From Pseudomonas sp. GM84 (GTDB lineage Bacteria > Pseudomonadota > Gammaproteobacteria > Pseudomonadales > Pseudomonadaceae), in contig NZ_AKJC01000076.1 of assembly GCF_000282535.1 (NCBI RefSeq), positions 1 through 37,147 on the forward strand: DNA of 37,147 bases. The letters run 5' to 3'. The position numbers and the translations under genes are program-made. Positions 1-13,727 of the stretch are shown one piece after another. The notes beneath the pieces are model-generated. The model made no database searches, was not told where the DNA came from, and saw only the letters and a program-made list of their open reading frames with translations. The stretch's first letter is position 1, and the number at the start of each line of letters is the position of its first letter.

Positions 1-79
1 AAGCCGGCTCCCACAGGATCGGTGCAATGCTCAGGGGTGTGCTGTACCTGTGGGAGCCGGCTTGCCGGCGATGAGGCCG
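1..79. repeat. Pair of inverted REP elements (truncated at window edge)
   Basis: Positions 1-17 hold the end of a P. putida-type REP in reverse orientation. Positions 49-79 hold a complete forward copy (GTGGGAGCCGGCTTGCC plus GATGAGGCC tail). The two face each other across about 30 bases, as in a BIME. The rest of the stretch up to 163 holds no gene. An imperfect GC-rich inverted repeat at about 128-162 (GGGCGCG against GGGCGCC, with internal CGCAG/CTGCG) may end the response-regulator transcript, but no T-run follows it. Confidence 0.85.
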
Positions 80-163
80 AAACGCTGTGATCGATTACAT
101 CTGACATGGCCTACGACTCCGCTCAGGGGGCGCGTCGCAGGCTGGCTCAGTCTGCGGGCGCCT

Positions 164-697
164 TTATTCCCCAGTGAGCAGTTGATCGTCGTCAGGTCCG
201 GGGGGCATGGCGCCATTACGGCGACGGTCGGCCAACACCCAGCTGCCATCGTACAACTGCAAGGGGAACGATTCGTTCCTGTTCTGGCGTCGTTCGACAT
301 ACCCCTCGGCTGGATCGTCAGTGGCCCTGCGCCGGCGCTTGATGCCCACCAGGTCGAGGATTGCACGCGCCAGTTCCGCCAACGGGAACGGCTTGAACAG
401 GACGTGAGTCACTCCCAGTTCGGCGGCCCGCTCACGGACCTCGACGGTCGGGTGGGCGGTGATCAGCACGAAATGGCACTGCCTGTTCTTGCGTACGGTC
501 TCCAGGACCTGAAAACCCTCCATGTCGGGCAAGCGGTAATCCAGCACTATCACTTGCGGTGCCAGGCGTTCAGCCAGGTCAATTCCAGTGGCACCGTCGT
601 GGGCAACATGTACATCCAGGCCTTGCGCCTGCAGATACGCCTGCAGGTTTTGCGCAAGGGTCTGTTCGTCATCGACTACCAATACTCTGTTCACCAA
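164..697 (-). CDS. Receiver-only response regulator
   Basis: This 177-residue protein has one CheY-like receiver domain (about residues 3-118). It shows the acidic pair D9/D10, phospho-acceptor D53 in VLDYRLPD, T80 in the LITAH segment and K102 in LFKPFP, so it should be phosphorylatable. No DNA-binding or enzymatic output domain follows. The C-terminal 55 residues begin with a KRRRR stretch and are otherwise polar. It probably signals by protein contact. The start is TTG at 697 or GTG at 694; GGGAG lies 6 or 9 bases upstream of these. It is separated from the upstream oxidase operon by 237 bases that hold its own sigma-54-type promoter and two palindromes also found once before the oxidase gene, which suggests co-regulation. 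No histidine kinase is in the window, so its partner is unknown. Confidence 0.9.
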   Translation of the reverse strand: MVNRVLVVDDEQTLAQNLQAYLQAQGLDVHVAHDGATGIDLAERLAPQVIVLDYRLPDMEGFQVLETVRKNRQCHFVLITAHPTVEVRERAAELGVTHVLFKPFPLAELARAILDLVGIKRRRRATDDPAEGYVERRQNRNESFPLQLYDGSWVLADRRRNGAMPPGPDDDQLLTGE

Positions 698-759
698 GGT
701 CGACTCCCAAGTACTGCCCGGTTACCCGGTCTGCGAAGTGCGCCCTTGTACAGGCTTGA

Positions 760-774
760 GCAGGCTTCGTGCCA
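760..774 (-). promoter_or_regulatory. Candidate sigma-54 (-24/-12) promoter of the response regulator
   Basis: Read on the minus strand, the site is TGGCACG, four bases, then CTGC. The invariant GG and GC doublets are exactly ten bases apart, and only one base of the TTGC element differs from consensus. A start near 748 would leave an untranslated leader of about 50 bases before the TTG/GTG at 697/694. RpoN promoters need an enhancer-binding protein, and two palindromes lie upstream at enhancer distance. Confidence 0.6.
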
Positions 775-856
775 GGCGTGAATAGTCATGTTGCACCACT
801 GTAACCCATTGATTTGACTGGTATGCCCCAGTTTTCCCGCAACAGGCGAAGGCCCA

Positions 857-876
857 CTTCCCCACATCCGGGGAAG
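857..876. promoter_or_regulatory. Inverted repeat CTTCCCC-N6-GGGGAAG, candidate enhancer site
   Basis: The palindrome has perfect 7-base arms around six bases. Its centre is about 118 bases upstream of the start predicted for the response-regulator promoter. The same core (TTCCCC-N6-GGGGA) occurs at 902-919 and upstream of the oxidase operon at 12532-12549. This fits a binding site for an RpoN-dependent activator. A plain RNA hairpin is the alternative. Confidence 0.5.
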
Positions 877-901
877 ATGATGGCACTTTGCCAAGCCATT
901 A

Positions 902-919
902 TTCCCCAGCTTTGGGGAA
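902..919. promoter_or_regulatory. Inverted repeat TTCCCC-N6-GGGGAA, second copy
   Basis: The palindrome has perfect 6-base arms around six bases. Its centre lies 44 bases (close to four helical turns) from the copy at 857-876, so both would face the same side of the DNA. It also starts 15 bases after the stop codon of the SurA-like gene and could fold as a small hairpin in that transcript. A terminator role is less likely because no T-run follows. Confidence 0.45.
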
Positions 920-934
920 AGGCCGAGGGCGTTC

Positions 935-1576
935 TCAGTTGGCGATCTGCACTGTAGCGGATTCGCGCAAACGTTGGCGAACGGCCTGGCGGGACTGGGC
1001 CTGCAATTGCCCGACGAGTGCGTCCCTGGCCAGTGCCAGGCCCTGTTCTCGTATGACTGATGGAGTATCACTTTGGTTCTGCGTTCCTTGCAGTGTTTGT
1101 CGGTTGGCCTGGTAGAACGCTTCTACCTCGGCCGAGCTGGGTGCATCGACCACGCTGAGCTGGGCATAGGCCTGCTGCGCGGCCATCTCGTGGCGCATGT
1201 ACTCAGCGTACCCTGCCCGATCGAAACCCGCATCCGCCAGCCGCTGCTCGAACAGTGCCGGGCTGCCGAAAGCCGCCTCCAGTGCGCCCACCTGCGCTGA
1301 TACCTGTTCATCACTGACGATGATGCCGCGGCGCTGCGCCTCCTGCCACAGCAGTTCCTTGTCGATCAGCTCGTCCAGGGCCTGTTCGCGCAGGCGCTTG
1401 TACAGCGTCGGGTTGCGGATGCTGCTCAATGCACGGCCCTGGGCTTCGAGATACTCGCTGAAATAACGCTCCAGGCGCATGACCCCGATGTCCACGCCAT
1501 TGACCCGCGCCGCAGGCACATCGGCCCAGCTCGCCTTGGCGACCATCAGCAACAGGCACAGCATCAGGATACGCAT
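935..1576 (-). CDS. Periplasmic SurA-N-like chaperone (MofB-like)
   Basis: This 213-residue protein has a signal peptide (MRILMLCLLLMVAKASWA, cut after about residue 18). A helical region resembling the N-terminal chaperone domain of SurA/PpiC proteins follows (about 20-130, with the typical ELIDKELLWQEAQRRGI segment at about 69-85). Nothing resembling the parvulin rotamase domain follows, so it is probably a holdase or folding helper without isomerase activity. The ATG has GGAGG five bases upstream and lies 12 bases after the cytochrome gene, making it the last gene of the oxidase operon. From memory, the Leptothrix mofA oxidase gene is likewise followed by an isomerase-like gene (mofB) and a cytochrome-like gene (mofC). 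A role in folding the giant secreted oxidase is inferred. Confidence 0.8.
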   Translation of the reverse strand: MRILMLCLLLMVAKASWADVPAARVNGVDIGVMRLERYFSEYLEAQGRALSSIRNPTLYKRLREQALDELIDKELLWQEAQRRGIIVSDEQVSAQVGALEAAFGSPALFEQRLADAGFDRAGYAEYMRHEMAAQQAYAQLSVVDAPSSAEVEAFYQANRQTLQGTQNQSDTPSVIREQGLALARDALVGQLQAQSRQAVRQRLRESATVQIAN

Positions 1577-1588
1577 GGTGACCTCCGC

Positions 1589-3115
1589 TCAAAGGCTGTC
1601 CGGCACGGGCCGGTAGGGGGCGACGGATGTAAAACGTGGCCCGGGCAGGCCCACCGCGATCACGTGGGCGCCCGCCATGCCCTGGCGCCGGCCGGGGCCG
1701 AAGCCGAGCGCCGGGGTCAGGCCGGTGTCGATGTCGTGCAGGCCCTCCAGGGCGGCGACCAGGCGTTCGCGGCTGGCATCGCGACCGATCTGCTTCAGGC
1801 CTTCGGTCAGCAGGCGCAGGGCACACAGCGTGTTGACCTGCAGCGAAGCCTGGCGCGGGTCGAGACCCAGGCGCTGCTCCAGGCTGGACAGGGTCGCCAG
1901 GCCCTGCACGGTCCAGTCGCTCGGCACGTAGGGATAGGCCAGGAACACCCGCTGCGACCACTGCGCCGGTAGCCCTGCCACGGCATTGGCGACCTGGCTG
2001 GACGCCGCCAGCAGGTACGGCTCGCGCCCCGCCGCCTGCAACGCGGCGGCCAGTTCGGCGAAGGCCTGGGGGCGGCCCAGGAAGACGATGCCCTCGCCTT
2101 CCACTGCCTGGCCGTCGAACGCCTCGATCGGTGCGGGCGACCAGCCTTGCTCCTGCAGACGTTCGCGCACCTGTTCGGCCAGCGCCGCCTGATCGGCACC
2201 GGCGTAGACGACGCGCAGGCCATCGGGTGCCAGGCCCAGGCTGGCGCGGGCGTGGCTGGCGAGGCTGAGCAGTTGGCTGGCAACGCTTGGCATCGGATCG
2301 AAGATCTGCGTACTGCCGCCGCTGCGCGGGGTACTGCCAATCAACGGCACACGTTGCTGTTCGATTCGCGCAGACAGACTTTGATCGAGCATCGGTGCCA
2401 ACGGGGTGACCAGGGCAAACACCCGCTCCTGGTCCAGCAAACGCTCCAGGGCGAGCTCGGCACTGGCCTGGTCGGGGCCCGGGTCGAGCACCACCAGTTG
2501 CAGGCGCCGGCCATGAATGCCGCCTTGCTGGTTGAGTCGCGCCACGCCGTCCTCCAGCACGGCACGAATCACGTGGCCGGCCTCGGCCAACGGCCCGCTG
2601 TCGGGGAGCAAGGTGCCCAGGCGCAGTTCGCCCTCCTCCACGCCCGGGTCGCGTTCTTCGCCCAGGCGCTTGAGGTAGGCGGTCAGGTTGCGCTGGTCGG
2701 CCAGGGTCAGGTCGAAACGCGGCATGGCCGGGTCCAGGCGGTTGCCGGCAGGGTCGACGCCCTGCTGGATCGCGCGGGCCAGGGTGGCGTCGGCGTAGGC
2801 CGGGTAGCTGCGGCTGTTGGCTTGCCTGTCGCCTTCGCCGAGGGCCAGGCGCTGCCAGTCAAGGCTGGGGGGCCGCACGCCGCCCTCGGCGCGGCCACGA
2901 CCGTCGGTGCCGTGGCAGCTGGCGCAGGGCAGCACGCTGGCGGGGACGCTCATGCCGCTGGCACCGACCCGGGCCGTCAGCTGTGCGTCACTGCTCGATA
3001 CGCCTTCGCGATAGAGGCGCTTGCCGGCTTCTTCCTGGGGGGTGAGGTCCAGGGCCAGGGCTTGGCCGGTGAGGCCGATGGCGATGAGCATGGCAAGGGC
3101 TTTTGTAGTGTTCAT
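1589..3115 (-). CDS. Cytochrome c domain fused to a periplasmic ligand-binding domain
   Basis: The protein has 508 residues from ATG 3115. A signal peptide (about 1-22, ending ALA) is followed by a class I cytochrome c domain (about 23-150) with the haem motif CASCH at C64/C67/H68 and a plausible axial methionine M131 in DPAMPRF. From about 165 to 500 it resembles Leu/Ile/Val-type periplasmic binding proteins (Peripla_BP_6), with segments such as LAEAGHVIRAVLEDGVARLN and VLDPGPDQ. There is no ABC transporter nearby, so the binding domain is more likely a sensor or docking module than a transport component. The frame stays open upstream to 3199, but the signal peptide and GAAGAGG fix the start at 3115. 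That Shine-Dalgarno lies in the tail of a REP element. A role in taking electrons from the oxidase system is inferred. Confidence 0.85.
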   Translation of the reverse strand: MNTTKALAMLIAIGLTGQALALDLTPQEEAGKRLYREGVSSSDAQLTARVGASGMSVPASVLPCASCHGTDGRGRAEGGVRPPSLDWQRLALGEGDRQANSRSYPAYADATLARAIQQGVDPAGNRLDPAMPRFDLTLADQRNLTAYLKRLGEERDPGVEEGELRLGTLLPDSGPLAEAGHVIRAVLEDGVARLNQQGGIHGRRLQLVVLDPGPDQASAELALERLLDQERVFALVTPLAPMLDQSLSARIEQQRVPLIGSTPRSGGSTQIFDPMPSVASQLLSLASHARASLGLAPDGLRVVYAGADQAALAEQVRERLQEQGWSPAPIEAFDGQAVEGEGIVFLGRPQAFAELAAALQAAGREPYLLAASSQVANAVAGLPAQWSQRVFLAYPYVPSDWTVQGLATLSSLEQRLGLDPRQASLQVNTLCALRLLTEGLKQIGRDASRERLVAALEGLHDIDTGLTPALGFGPGRRQGMAGAHVIAVGLPGPRFTSVAPYRPVPDSL

Positions 3116-3118
3116 GCT

Positions 3119-3151
3119 GGCCTCTTCGCGGGGCAAGCCCGCTCCCACAGG
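3119..3151 (-). repeat. REP element inside the oxidase operon
   Basis: A P. putida REP (CCTGTGGGAGCGGGCTTGCC, GCGAAGAGGCC tail on the minus strand) fills most of the 80 bases between the upstream SCO gene and the cytochrome gene. Every other junction in this operon is a 4-base overlap or a 12-base gap. The REP tail supplies the ribosome-binding sequence of the cytochrome gene. Confidence 0.85.
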
Positions 3152-3195
3152 CGATCCGACTCGTCCCGCGAACAGGCCGGTGGCCCTCATGATGC

Positions 3196-3861
3196 TCACC
3201 GACCAGCCAAAGGTTGGGCCAGCAGCTGCATGCGCTGGGCAATGGCCACAGGCGGCGCATCCGGGCGGATCTTGCTCCAGCGCTTGCCGGCCACGTCGCC
3301 GGCGATCAGCTGGGTCGAGTGCTGCTCGGGGCTGGGCAGGAACTGGCCGATGCGCCCCAGCACCAGGTCGACGTTGGCTTTGTCGCCGGTCAGGAACACC
3401 CAGTTGGCACTGTCCACGCCCTGCTTCTCGGCGAAGGCCTTGAGCGCCGCCGGGGTGTCGTTGAGCGGGTCGCTGCTGATCGAAACGAACGTCACCTGGC
3501 TGGCCAGCGCCGGCCCCATGGCGTCGCGCACTTCACGCAGCTTGCGGGTGATCAGCGGGCAGGCGTCGGTGCAATGGGTGAAGATCACGTTGATCATCAC
3601 CACCTTGTCCTTGAGCACATCGCTGTAGAAGCGCACCTCGCGGCCGTTCTGGTCCTTGAGCACGGTGTCGGTGAACCAGGTCTGTGCATCGCGGGTGCCG
3701 CCGCCGCTGGTCATGGCCTGGGGTGCCGGCTGTGGGTCCGGCGCACTGGGTGCGTGGCCTTCGTGGGCCATGGCGACGGACGCCATGATCCACAGGCAAC
3801 CGGTCAGCACCAGCCAGTCGAAGCTGCGCATGCCAGCAGAATGTGAGGTATGGCTGCTCAT
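3196..3861 (-). CDS. SCO1/SenC-type copper chaperone (first copy)
   Basis: This 221-residue SCO protein has an N-terminal signal or anchor (about 15-32), then HEGH. The thioredoxin-like fold carries the copper-binding CxxxC at C97/C101 (THCTDACP) and the conserved histidine H181 (EQHSTQ). SCO proteins deliver copper, usually to the CuA site of cytochrome oxidase; here the obvious client is the giant copper oxidase encoded upstream. The ATG overlaps the stop of the next SCO gene by four bases (ATGA), which implies translational coupling, and AGAGG lies eight bases before it. The two SCO copies are divergent in sequence, so this is not a recent duplication. Confidence 0.92.
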   Translation of the reverse strand: MSSHTSHSAGMRSFDWLVLTGCLWIMASVAMAHEGHAPSAPDPQPAPQAMTSGGGTRDAQTWFTDTVLKDQNGREVRFYSDVLKDKVVMINVIFTHCTDACPLITRKLREVRDAMGPALASQVTFVSISSDPLNDTPAALKAFAEKQGVDSANWVFLTGDKANVDLVLGRIGQFLPSPEQHSTQLIAGDVAGKRWSKIRPDAPPVAIAQRMQLLAQPLAGR

Positions 3862-4517
3862 GGTTGCACCTCTTGTTGGTGTTCGGCGATGGCGGTGCTC
3901 TTGGCGTGCACCCGGCGGGCGCTGAGGCGGTTGACTTCCTCGACCAGCACGGCCGGGTCGGTGAAGCCGTAGTAGCGTGTCCAGTGACCGCTGCGCCCGT
4001 CACCGACGAGGATCAGCGGCGGGTGCTGGCTGAGGTCGGCGCTGAAGCTGCCCAGGCCCTTCAGGGTTTCGGTGATGGCATAGGGCGTACCGGTCAGCCA
4101 GCTCCAGCCCGGCCCATGCTGGAAGGACTTGGCGTACTGCTGCAGGCGTTTGGCGTCATCGCGCTGCGGGTCGACGCTGATCGACACCAGCTGGATCTCC
4201 TCGCCCACCCGACCACCCAGCTGCTGCTGGACCTTGCCCATGATCGACGACACCACCGGGCACACCGTGGTGCAGCTGGTGTAGATGAAGCCCATGACCA
4301 CCAGGTGTTCACCCACCAGGTCTTTTTCCAGGCGTACCGGCATGCCGTCCTGGTTCAGCAGCGAGACATCGGCAAAGCGCACGCTGGCCTTTTCCTGATG
4401 GGCCGGCGCTGGCGGCTCGGCGGGCCCGCCATGGTCGTGGCCGGCATGGGCCAGGGCGAAGTTGCTGGCCAGGGCCAGGCTCAGCACCAGCAGCTTGCAA
4501 GAATGCTTGGCGTTCAT
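3858..4517 (-). CDS. SCO1/SenC-type copper chaperone (second copy)
   Basis: This 219-residue SCO protein has a signal peptide (about 1-23) whose mature end starts with a metal-binding HAGHDHGG segment. The CxxxC is at C82/C86 (TSCTTVCP) and the third ligand is H165 (SQHPPLIL). It is coupled at both ends by ATGA overlaps, to the propeller gene upstream and the first SCO gene downstream. Two SCO proteins in one operon could act as copper donor and thiol reductant for the same target. That division of labour is inferred. Confidence 0.92.
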   Translation of the reverse strand: MNAKHSCKLLVLSLALASNFALAHAGHDHGGPAEPPAPAHQEKASVRFADVSLLNQDGMPVRLEKDLVGEHLVVMGFIYTSCTTVCPVVSSIMGKVQQQLGGRVGEEIQLVSISVDPQRDDAKRLQQYAKSFQHGPGWSWLTGTPYAITETLKGLGSFSADLSQHPPLILVGDGRSGHWTRYYGFTDPAVLVEEVNRLSARRVHAKSTAIAEHQQEVQP

Positions 4518-6502
4518 CGCACATTCCTCACGTCGGTCTGGGAAGCGGTAGTCGCTGCGGCAGGGAGGATCCGCAGGCTGGTGTAGTTCTCTTCGGCGAA
4601 CTTGCGCCCGAGCGAGGGCGACTGGACATGCAGGTACCAGGCGCCGGCTTCGGGCAGCATCAGCGCCGCCTGGTACACCCCCTCGCCGACCTCTTCGAGC
4701 TGCTGGTTGTGCGGCATCGACGACGGTGCGAGGAAGTAGCGCAGGGTCAGGTCGTTCAGGCCCTGGCGGGGTCGGCCATCGTCACCGACGATGCGCACCT
4801 TGGCAGTGAACGTGCTGTGCTGGGGCACCGGCTGGTCCAGGCCGATGAACTCGGCGTGCGCGCCTTTGCGTTTGCTGGCGTCGGGTGCCGACGCCACCTC
4901 GGTGCTGAAGCAGTGGATGATCTGTGGCTGGTTGAGCAGGAACGCCACGTCGAACTTGCCGGCCGCCGGCATTTTCACCGTCGAGCCATACACCCCCGGC
5001 GCCACCTCGCGCAGGCTGCGGTCGATGACCAGCGCCGCGCGGGCCTGGTGACCCCGGTTGTTGTAGCCGGACATCGGCGCGTTCATGCCTTCGGCATAGA
5101 AGTAGGTGGTGTTGTCCACCGGGTTGACCACGAACACCGAGTTGTCGTCGCGAGACACCGACAAGCCCTGGGCCAGCGGCAGGTCACCCGCCTGGCGCGG
5201 CGCAGCGGGACCCGCCTCGAAGCTCTGGATGATGGGCTGGCGCCCTTCGCCCAGGCTGCTCAGGTTGATCATGCTGACCTTCGAGGAGGCCAGGCCGCGC
5301 ACGTAGGCATAGCCTTTGGTGAAGGTCAGCTGGTACGGCTCGGCGGCCACCGGAATACGGTGGATCAGCTGGTCGGTACTGGCATCGATCACCAACGCCT
5401 GGTTTTCCAGGGTATTGAGCACGATGCCGTAGCGGCCATCGCTGCTGAAGCGCATCGGGCCCAGGCCCTGCTCGGCCTTGACGGTATGGCGCAGCTGGTG
5501 GCTGCGGGCATCGTACACCCGCACCGTGCCCTCCTGGCCATCGGTGACGTACACCGCCTGGGACAGTGCCGAATACGCCACCGCCAGTGGATGCGGCCCC
5601 ACCTCCAGGGTCTTGGCCAGACGCATCTCGGGGATGTCGATGATGCTCAGGGTGCCGCCGTCGCGGTTGCTGACGTAGGCCCAGCGCGAATCGCTGCTGA
5701 AGGCGATCTCGTGATGCCCGGAGCCGGTGGCGAAGCTTTTCAGCATGCTGCGGCTGGGCACATCGATCACCGTCACCCCGCCCCTGGCCGGGTCGTCGCT
5801 GTTGTTGCCGACCCACAGCCGGCGCTGGTCCGGTTGCAAGGCCACGCGCAGCGGTTGCTCGCCGGCATCCACGCTGGCCACGCGGGTGAAGGTTTCGGTG
5901 TCGATGAGCGCCACCTTGCCGCGCTCGGGGATCGACACGAACACCTGCTTGTCGTCGCTGGTGGCCGTCCAGTCCATGGGGCGCCCAGGCAGGTCGATAC
6001 GCGCCATGGTGCTGGTCACCCCGCCGACCGACACGGTCGGGTCGATCACCGTCAGGCTGGCATCCTTGTTCAGCACCAGCAGGAAGTAGCTGTTGAGGTC
6101 CAGCAGCGGCCGGGCCCCGATGCTGCTTTTGAGGAACAGCGCAACGCGGGCCTTGCAGCTGTGCTCGCGGGTCACCTCCTGGGGCGCCGACAGCGCCGGA
6201 TCGATCCATGCCCCCGGTGCCATGCCCGACAGGGGCTGGCCGCTGCTCTGGTCGGTGACCTTGAAGCGGATGTTGGCGAAGGTCCCTTCACGCAGTTCTT
6301 CACCCGCCAGCGGCCGCGCCTCGAACTCCACGATCACACCGTCCCGGCTGAGCCGGTGCAGGGCCTGCGGGTCGGCAGGTTCCTGCAGCAGCTCGCGGGG
6401 GTCGCACCAGAGCTTTTCGTAAGCCACGCCCAGGGTGATCAAGCCCACTCCCATTACCAAGCCAAGATACGCCGAGCGAAGTTTCTTATTGTTGGTACGC
6501 AT
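4514..6502 (-). CDS. Membrane-anchored YVTN/YncE-type beta-propeller protein
   Basis: The protein has 662 residues. A hydrophobic anchor at about 11-28 is followed by an N-terminal beta-rich region. A propeller then spans about 140-430, built from YVTN-like repeats (VFVSIPERGKVALIDTETF, AYVSNRDGGTLSIIDIPE, VYVTDGQEGTVRVYDA). The C-terminal 200 residues look like two Ig-like or FixH-like strands-only domains (VAPGVYGSTVKMPAAGKFDV). It resembles the haem d1 or nitrous-oxide-reductase propeller fold, but I see no haem or copper motif. It starts 12 bases after the oxidase stop with a GGGAG Shine-Dalgarno and ends in an ATGA overlap with the SCO gene. A scaffold or electron-transfer role beside the oxidase is inferred. 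Confidence 0.85.
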   Translation of the reverse strand: MRTNNKKLRSAYLGLVMGVGLITLGVAYEKLWCDPRELLQEPADPQALHRLSRDGVIVEFEARPLAGEELREGTFANIRFKVTDQSSGQPLSGMAPGAWIDPALSAPQEVTREHSCKARVALFLKSSIGARPLLDLNSYFLLVLNKDASLTVIDPTVSVGGVTSTMARIDLPGRPMDWTATSDDKQVFVSIPERGKVALIDTETFTRVASVDAGEQPLRVALQPDQRRLWVGNNSDDPARGGVTVIDVPSRSMLKSFATGSGHHEIAFSSDSRWAYVSNRDGGTLSIIDIPEMRLAKTLEVGPHPLAVAYSALSQAVYVTDGQEGTVRVYDARSHQLRHTVKAEQGLGPMRFSSDGRYGIVLNTLENQALVIDASTDQLIHRIPVAAEPYQLTFTKGYAYVRGLASSKVSMINLSSLGEGRQPIIQSFEAGPAAPRQAGDLPLAQGLSVSRDDNSVFVVNPVDNTTYFYAEGMNAPMSGYNNRGHQARAALVIDRSLREVAPGVYGSTVKMPAAGKFDVAFLLNQPQIIHCFSTEVASAPDASKRKGAHAEFIGLDQPVPQHSTFTAKVRIVGDDGRPRQGLNDLTLRYFLAPSSMPHNQQLEEVGEGVYQAALMLPEAGAWYLHVQSPSLGRKFAEENYTSLRILPAAATTASQTDVRNVR

Positions 6503-6514
6503 GCGCTCTCTCCC

Positions 6515-12403
<5,889 letters not shown>

Positions 12404-12443
12404 TACTGCACCTCCGGGACACAGGGACTGTGGAGAGAGGTCA

Positions 12444-12458
12444 GCAAGGTGTATGCCA
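12444..12458 (-). promoter_or_regulatory. Candidate sigma-54 (-24/-12) promoter of the oxidase operon
   Basis: Read on the minus strand the site is TGGCA, six bases, TTGCT. The invariant GG and GC doublets are exactly ten bases apart. Transcription would start near 12432 and leave a leader of about 29 bases that contains the GGAGG of the oxidase gene. It agrees with the role of RpoN and the NtrC-type regulator MnxR in Mn(II) oxidation reported for P. putida GB-1. Confidence 0.65.
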
Positions 12459-12531
12459 AAGGGCAATAACGTTATTTTTCAGTCGGTTGAACGACGAAGC
12501 AGAGGAAACTGGGGAGGATTCCCCCAGGAAA

Positions 12532-12549
12532 TTCCCCGAATAAGGGGAC
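12532..12549. promoter_or_regulatory. Inverted repeat TTCCCC-N6-GGGGAC upstream of the oxidase operon
   Basis: The 18-base motif matches the two palindromes before the response-regulator promoter, with one mismatch in the outer base. Its centre is about 108 bases upstream of the predicted start, a normal enhancer distance. Extra half-sites lie beside it: TTCCCCC at 12519-12525 and GGGGA at 12511-12515. The rest of the 295 bases between the divergent genes shows nothing else I can name. Confidence 0.5.
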
Positions 12550-12698
12550 GATTTTCATTGTCATTTGGGATCCAGAAAAATTCTGCTTGAATCGGCTTGA
12601 ACATCCATCGGTAAAAGCCCTCAAACAGGAGATACCGCCACGCTTGCCAGGAGCCTGTCGATGCCCATTCAGCTTCCAGCCTCAAGAGCCCCGCAGCC

Positions 12699-12986
12699 AT
12701 GAAAATGCCCGGCCGCGCCCCCAACACCCCTGTGCAGCTCGATTATGTGCGCGACACGCTGTTCGGCCCGGTGGCCCAGAGCGTGGAATGCCAATGCCAG
12801 CTCGCCGCCCTCAGCCTGCAGGGGCGCCCCGCCCTGCGCCTGCACATCTGCCCGCCGCTGCCGGACAAGGTCGAACGCGCCCATAGCGTGGCCTTCATCT
12901 GGGATGGCCGCAGCTACCATGGCGTGGTGCGTGACCAGGGCAAATGCGGCGATGGCGGCCTCAACCTGCTGGTCGAGTTGCAGTAG
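12699..12986 (+). CDS. Hypothetical protein, 95 residues
   Basis: This is a small soluble protein with no signal peptide or membrane segment. It has four cysteines (C31, C33, C51, C82) and ends in a beta-rich segment (HSVAFIWDGRSYHGVVRD). I do not recognise the family. It is divergent from the oxidase operon and 84 bases before the Yip1 gene on the same strand. An AAGAG lies ten bases before the ATG; the third codon is also ATG. A long open frame exists on the opposite strand, so the call rests mainly on codon pattern and spacing. Confidence 0.55.
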   Translation: MKMPGRAPNTPVQLDYVRDTLFGPVAQSVECQCQLAALSLQGRPALRLHICPPLPDKVERAHSVAFIWDGRSYHGVVRDQGKCGDGGLNLLVELQ

Positions 12987-13070
12987 CCGATCAACGGCGG
13001 CGAACCGGGGTGAACCTGGCGCAAGCGGCGTACCTCCATAACTAGAGGCCTCTGCCTTCAGGAGAACGCC

Positions 13071-13685
13071 ATGAACAGTCCGTTGCTCAAGCTCTTCACC
13101 CACCCTTCCGATGCCTGGATAGAGATTCGCCGCGCCGAAGAGGACCACCCGCAGCAATACCTGCCGCGCTTGCTGGTGCTGGCGCTGATCCCGGCACTGT
13201 GCCTGTTCGTCGGCACCACGACCTTTGGCTGGAGCCTGGCCGGCGATGAGCGCGTGCGCCTGAGCATGGGCAGCGCAGCACAGCTGAGCGGGCTGTTGTA
13301 TGCCACCACGGTAGTCGGAGTGATGCTGATGGGGGTGATGATTCGCTGGATGTCGCGCGGCTTCGATGCACAACCCAGCCTCAACCAATGCATTGGCTTC
13401 GCCGCCTATTGCGCCACGCCGTGGTTCTTCGCGGGGGTGATCGGCCTGGTGCCGATTCGCTGGTTGGCCTTGATCGTACTGGTGGCAGCGTCGGCCTATG
13501 CCACTGTGCTGCTCTATGGCGGGTTGCAGACCTTCATGCGCCTGCGCAAGGAACAGGCGATGCTGTTCTCGACTTGCGTGTGGGGTGTGGGGCTGTTGCT
13601 GCTGGTGACCATCCTGGTGTCGATGATCCTGTTCTGGACCCACGGGCTGATGCCCGAATACGTGCGTCCGGCCAGCCTCGGCTGA
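13071..13685 (+). CDS. Yip1-family inner membrane protein
   Basis: The protein has 204 residues with about five membrane segments (about 33-53, 72-92, 107-127, 130-150, 165-187). It opens with the typical Yip1-domain entry of proteobacteria (a short amphipathic head, LFTHPSDAWIEIRR, then the first helix). AGGAG lies seven bases before the ATG. The cellular function of these bacterial proteins is not established. A bidirectional hairpin follows. Confidence 0.85.
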   Translation: MNSPLLKLFTHPSDAWIEIRRAEEDHPQQYLPRLLVLALIPALCLFVGTTTFGWSLAGDERVRLSMGSAAQLSGLLYATTVVGVMLMGVMIRWMSRGFDAQPSLNQCIGFAAYCATPWFFAGVIGLVPIRWLALIVLVAASAYATVLLYGGLQTFMRLRKEQAMLFSTCVWGVGLLLLVTILVSMILFWTHGLMPEYVRPASLG

Positions 13686-13698
13686 CCGGCGCGCACCG

Positions 13699-13727
13699 CG
13701 TCGCTCAGGCCATGGCCCTGAGCGACG
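13699..13727. terminator. Bidirectional hairpin between Yip1 and DUF1652 genes
   Basis: CGTCGCTCAGG pairs perfectly with CCTGAGCGACG across seven bases (11 base pairs). It sits between two convergent genes and takes in the last codons of the DUF1652 gene. There is no T-run, so it may act as a barrier or stabiliser more than as a strong intrinsic terminator. Confidence 0.55.

Noticed and set aside
902..919. Terminator reading of the TTCCCC-N6-GGGGAA palindrome after the SurA-like gene
   Set aside because: There is no T-run, and the same element recurs upstream of two promoters. It is kept as a regulatory candidate, with the hairpin as the alternative.
12669..13643. Open frame of 324 codons on the minus strand opposite the Yip1 gene
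   Set aside because: The Yip1 gene has a strong ribosome-binding site and clear membrane helices. The antisense frame has no recognisable features.
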